A stretch of DNA of 64,000 nt, taken from Neoceratodus forsteri. Lineage: Eukaryota > Chordata > Ceratodontiformes > Ceratodontidae. Where the stretch lies: assembly GCA_016271365.2 (NCBI GenBank), contig CM028129.1:1011295501-1011359500 (forward strand), read 5' to 3'. Position numbers and translations under genes: made by a program. Positions 63,841-64,000 of the stretch are shown here, piece by piece. Below the pieces are notes generated by a model. The model saw nothing but the letters and a program-made list of their open reading frames with translations. It had not been told where the DNA came from and did no database searches. Positions within the stretch are counted from its first letter, which is position 1. Each line of letters opens with the position of its first letter.

Positions 63841-64000
63841 TAGAACCTAGGTCCTTCTCCTTTTAGCATGCCCAGAGGACAGGCATACCTCTGGCCATGG
63901 GTCCTCAGAGGTTTTCTCCACCTGGGGTTTTTTCCTTTCTTGAGTGCCAGGGGATCATACTCTCTGTGAGTTGGAGAAGGTATCTTTTTGGGCCTTCTAT
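63841..64000 (+). other. terminal block with small hairpin, cut by the window edge
   Basis: A 7-bp inverted repeat CCAGAGG/CCTCTGG lies at 63872-63894, followed by a T-rich segment ('ggttttttcctttcttga'). Confidence 0.35.

Noticed and set aside
1..64000. CRISPR arrays, bacterial operons, rRNA or intact tRNA genes
   Set aside because: No evenly spaced short repeats with unique spacers, no closely packed genes. The only tRNA-like sequences are SINE heads and a primer-binding site.

Overview
The window looks like vertebrate, non-mammalian nuclear DNA. There are no closely packed genes. Most of it is layered, decayed transposable elements of types common in large amphibian, lungfish or reptile genomes: many CR1 non-LTR retrotransposons, Penelope-like elements with a GIY-YIG domain, an L1-type tail, a Rex1-type LINE, tRNA-derived SINEs, an LTR element with a tRNA-Thr primer site, a PIF/Harbinger DNA transposon and several foldback families. 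The CR1 tails made of repeated 'catagaaacatag' suggest an amphibian (caecilian-like) or lungfish-type genome. That is an inference and cannot be proved here.

Layout. 0-4.4 kb: Rex1 tail, then an antisense CR1 interrupted by a Penelope-like element. 5.0-6.4 kb: a 1.4 kb foldback element. 7.0-8.7 kb: an L1 relic and a SINE with a 15-bp target duplication. 8.7-17.45 kb: a Harbinger transposon carrying three spliced genes (a DDE transposase and two different Myb/SANT-like proteins), with an L1 tail inserted in one intron. 17.8-19.5 kb: a CR1 with nonsense codons but no frameshift. 20.0-20.85 kb: a dimeric satellite. 21.5-22.0 kb: a BED zinc-finger reading frame. 22.8-26.1 kb: hairpin and foldback repeats and an odd dispersed family. 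26.2-28.3 kb: a 1.6 kb LTR plus primer-binding site. 28.3-31.9 kb: a nearly full-length CR1. 31.9-34.5 kb: second copies of the same dispersed families and a 60-bp minisatellite. 34.5-37.6 kb: a repeat-poor stretch with one weak first-exon candidate. 37.6-54.7 kb: nested CR1 copies, including the most complete one (43.45-47.39 kb, antisense) inside a sense CR1 that seems to resume 8.2 kb later. 55.75-56.16 kb: one convincing host-like terminal coding exon. 58.7-64 kb: pyrimidine-rich DNA downstream of a TATA box, with a roughly 400-bp tandem repeat near the end.

The strongest biology is the Harbinger element. Known Harbingers use a transposase together with a Myb-like partner. This one has two different Myb-like genes next to the transposase. 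All three genes are now broken by point mutations. The only likely cellular gene is represented by the exon at 55.75 kb, which I could not name.
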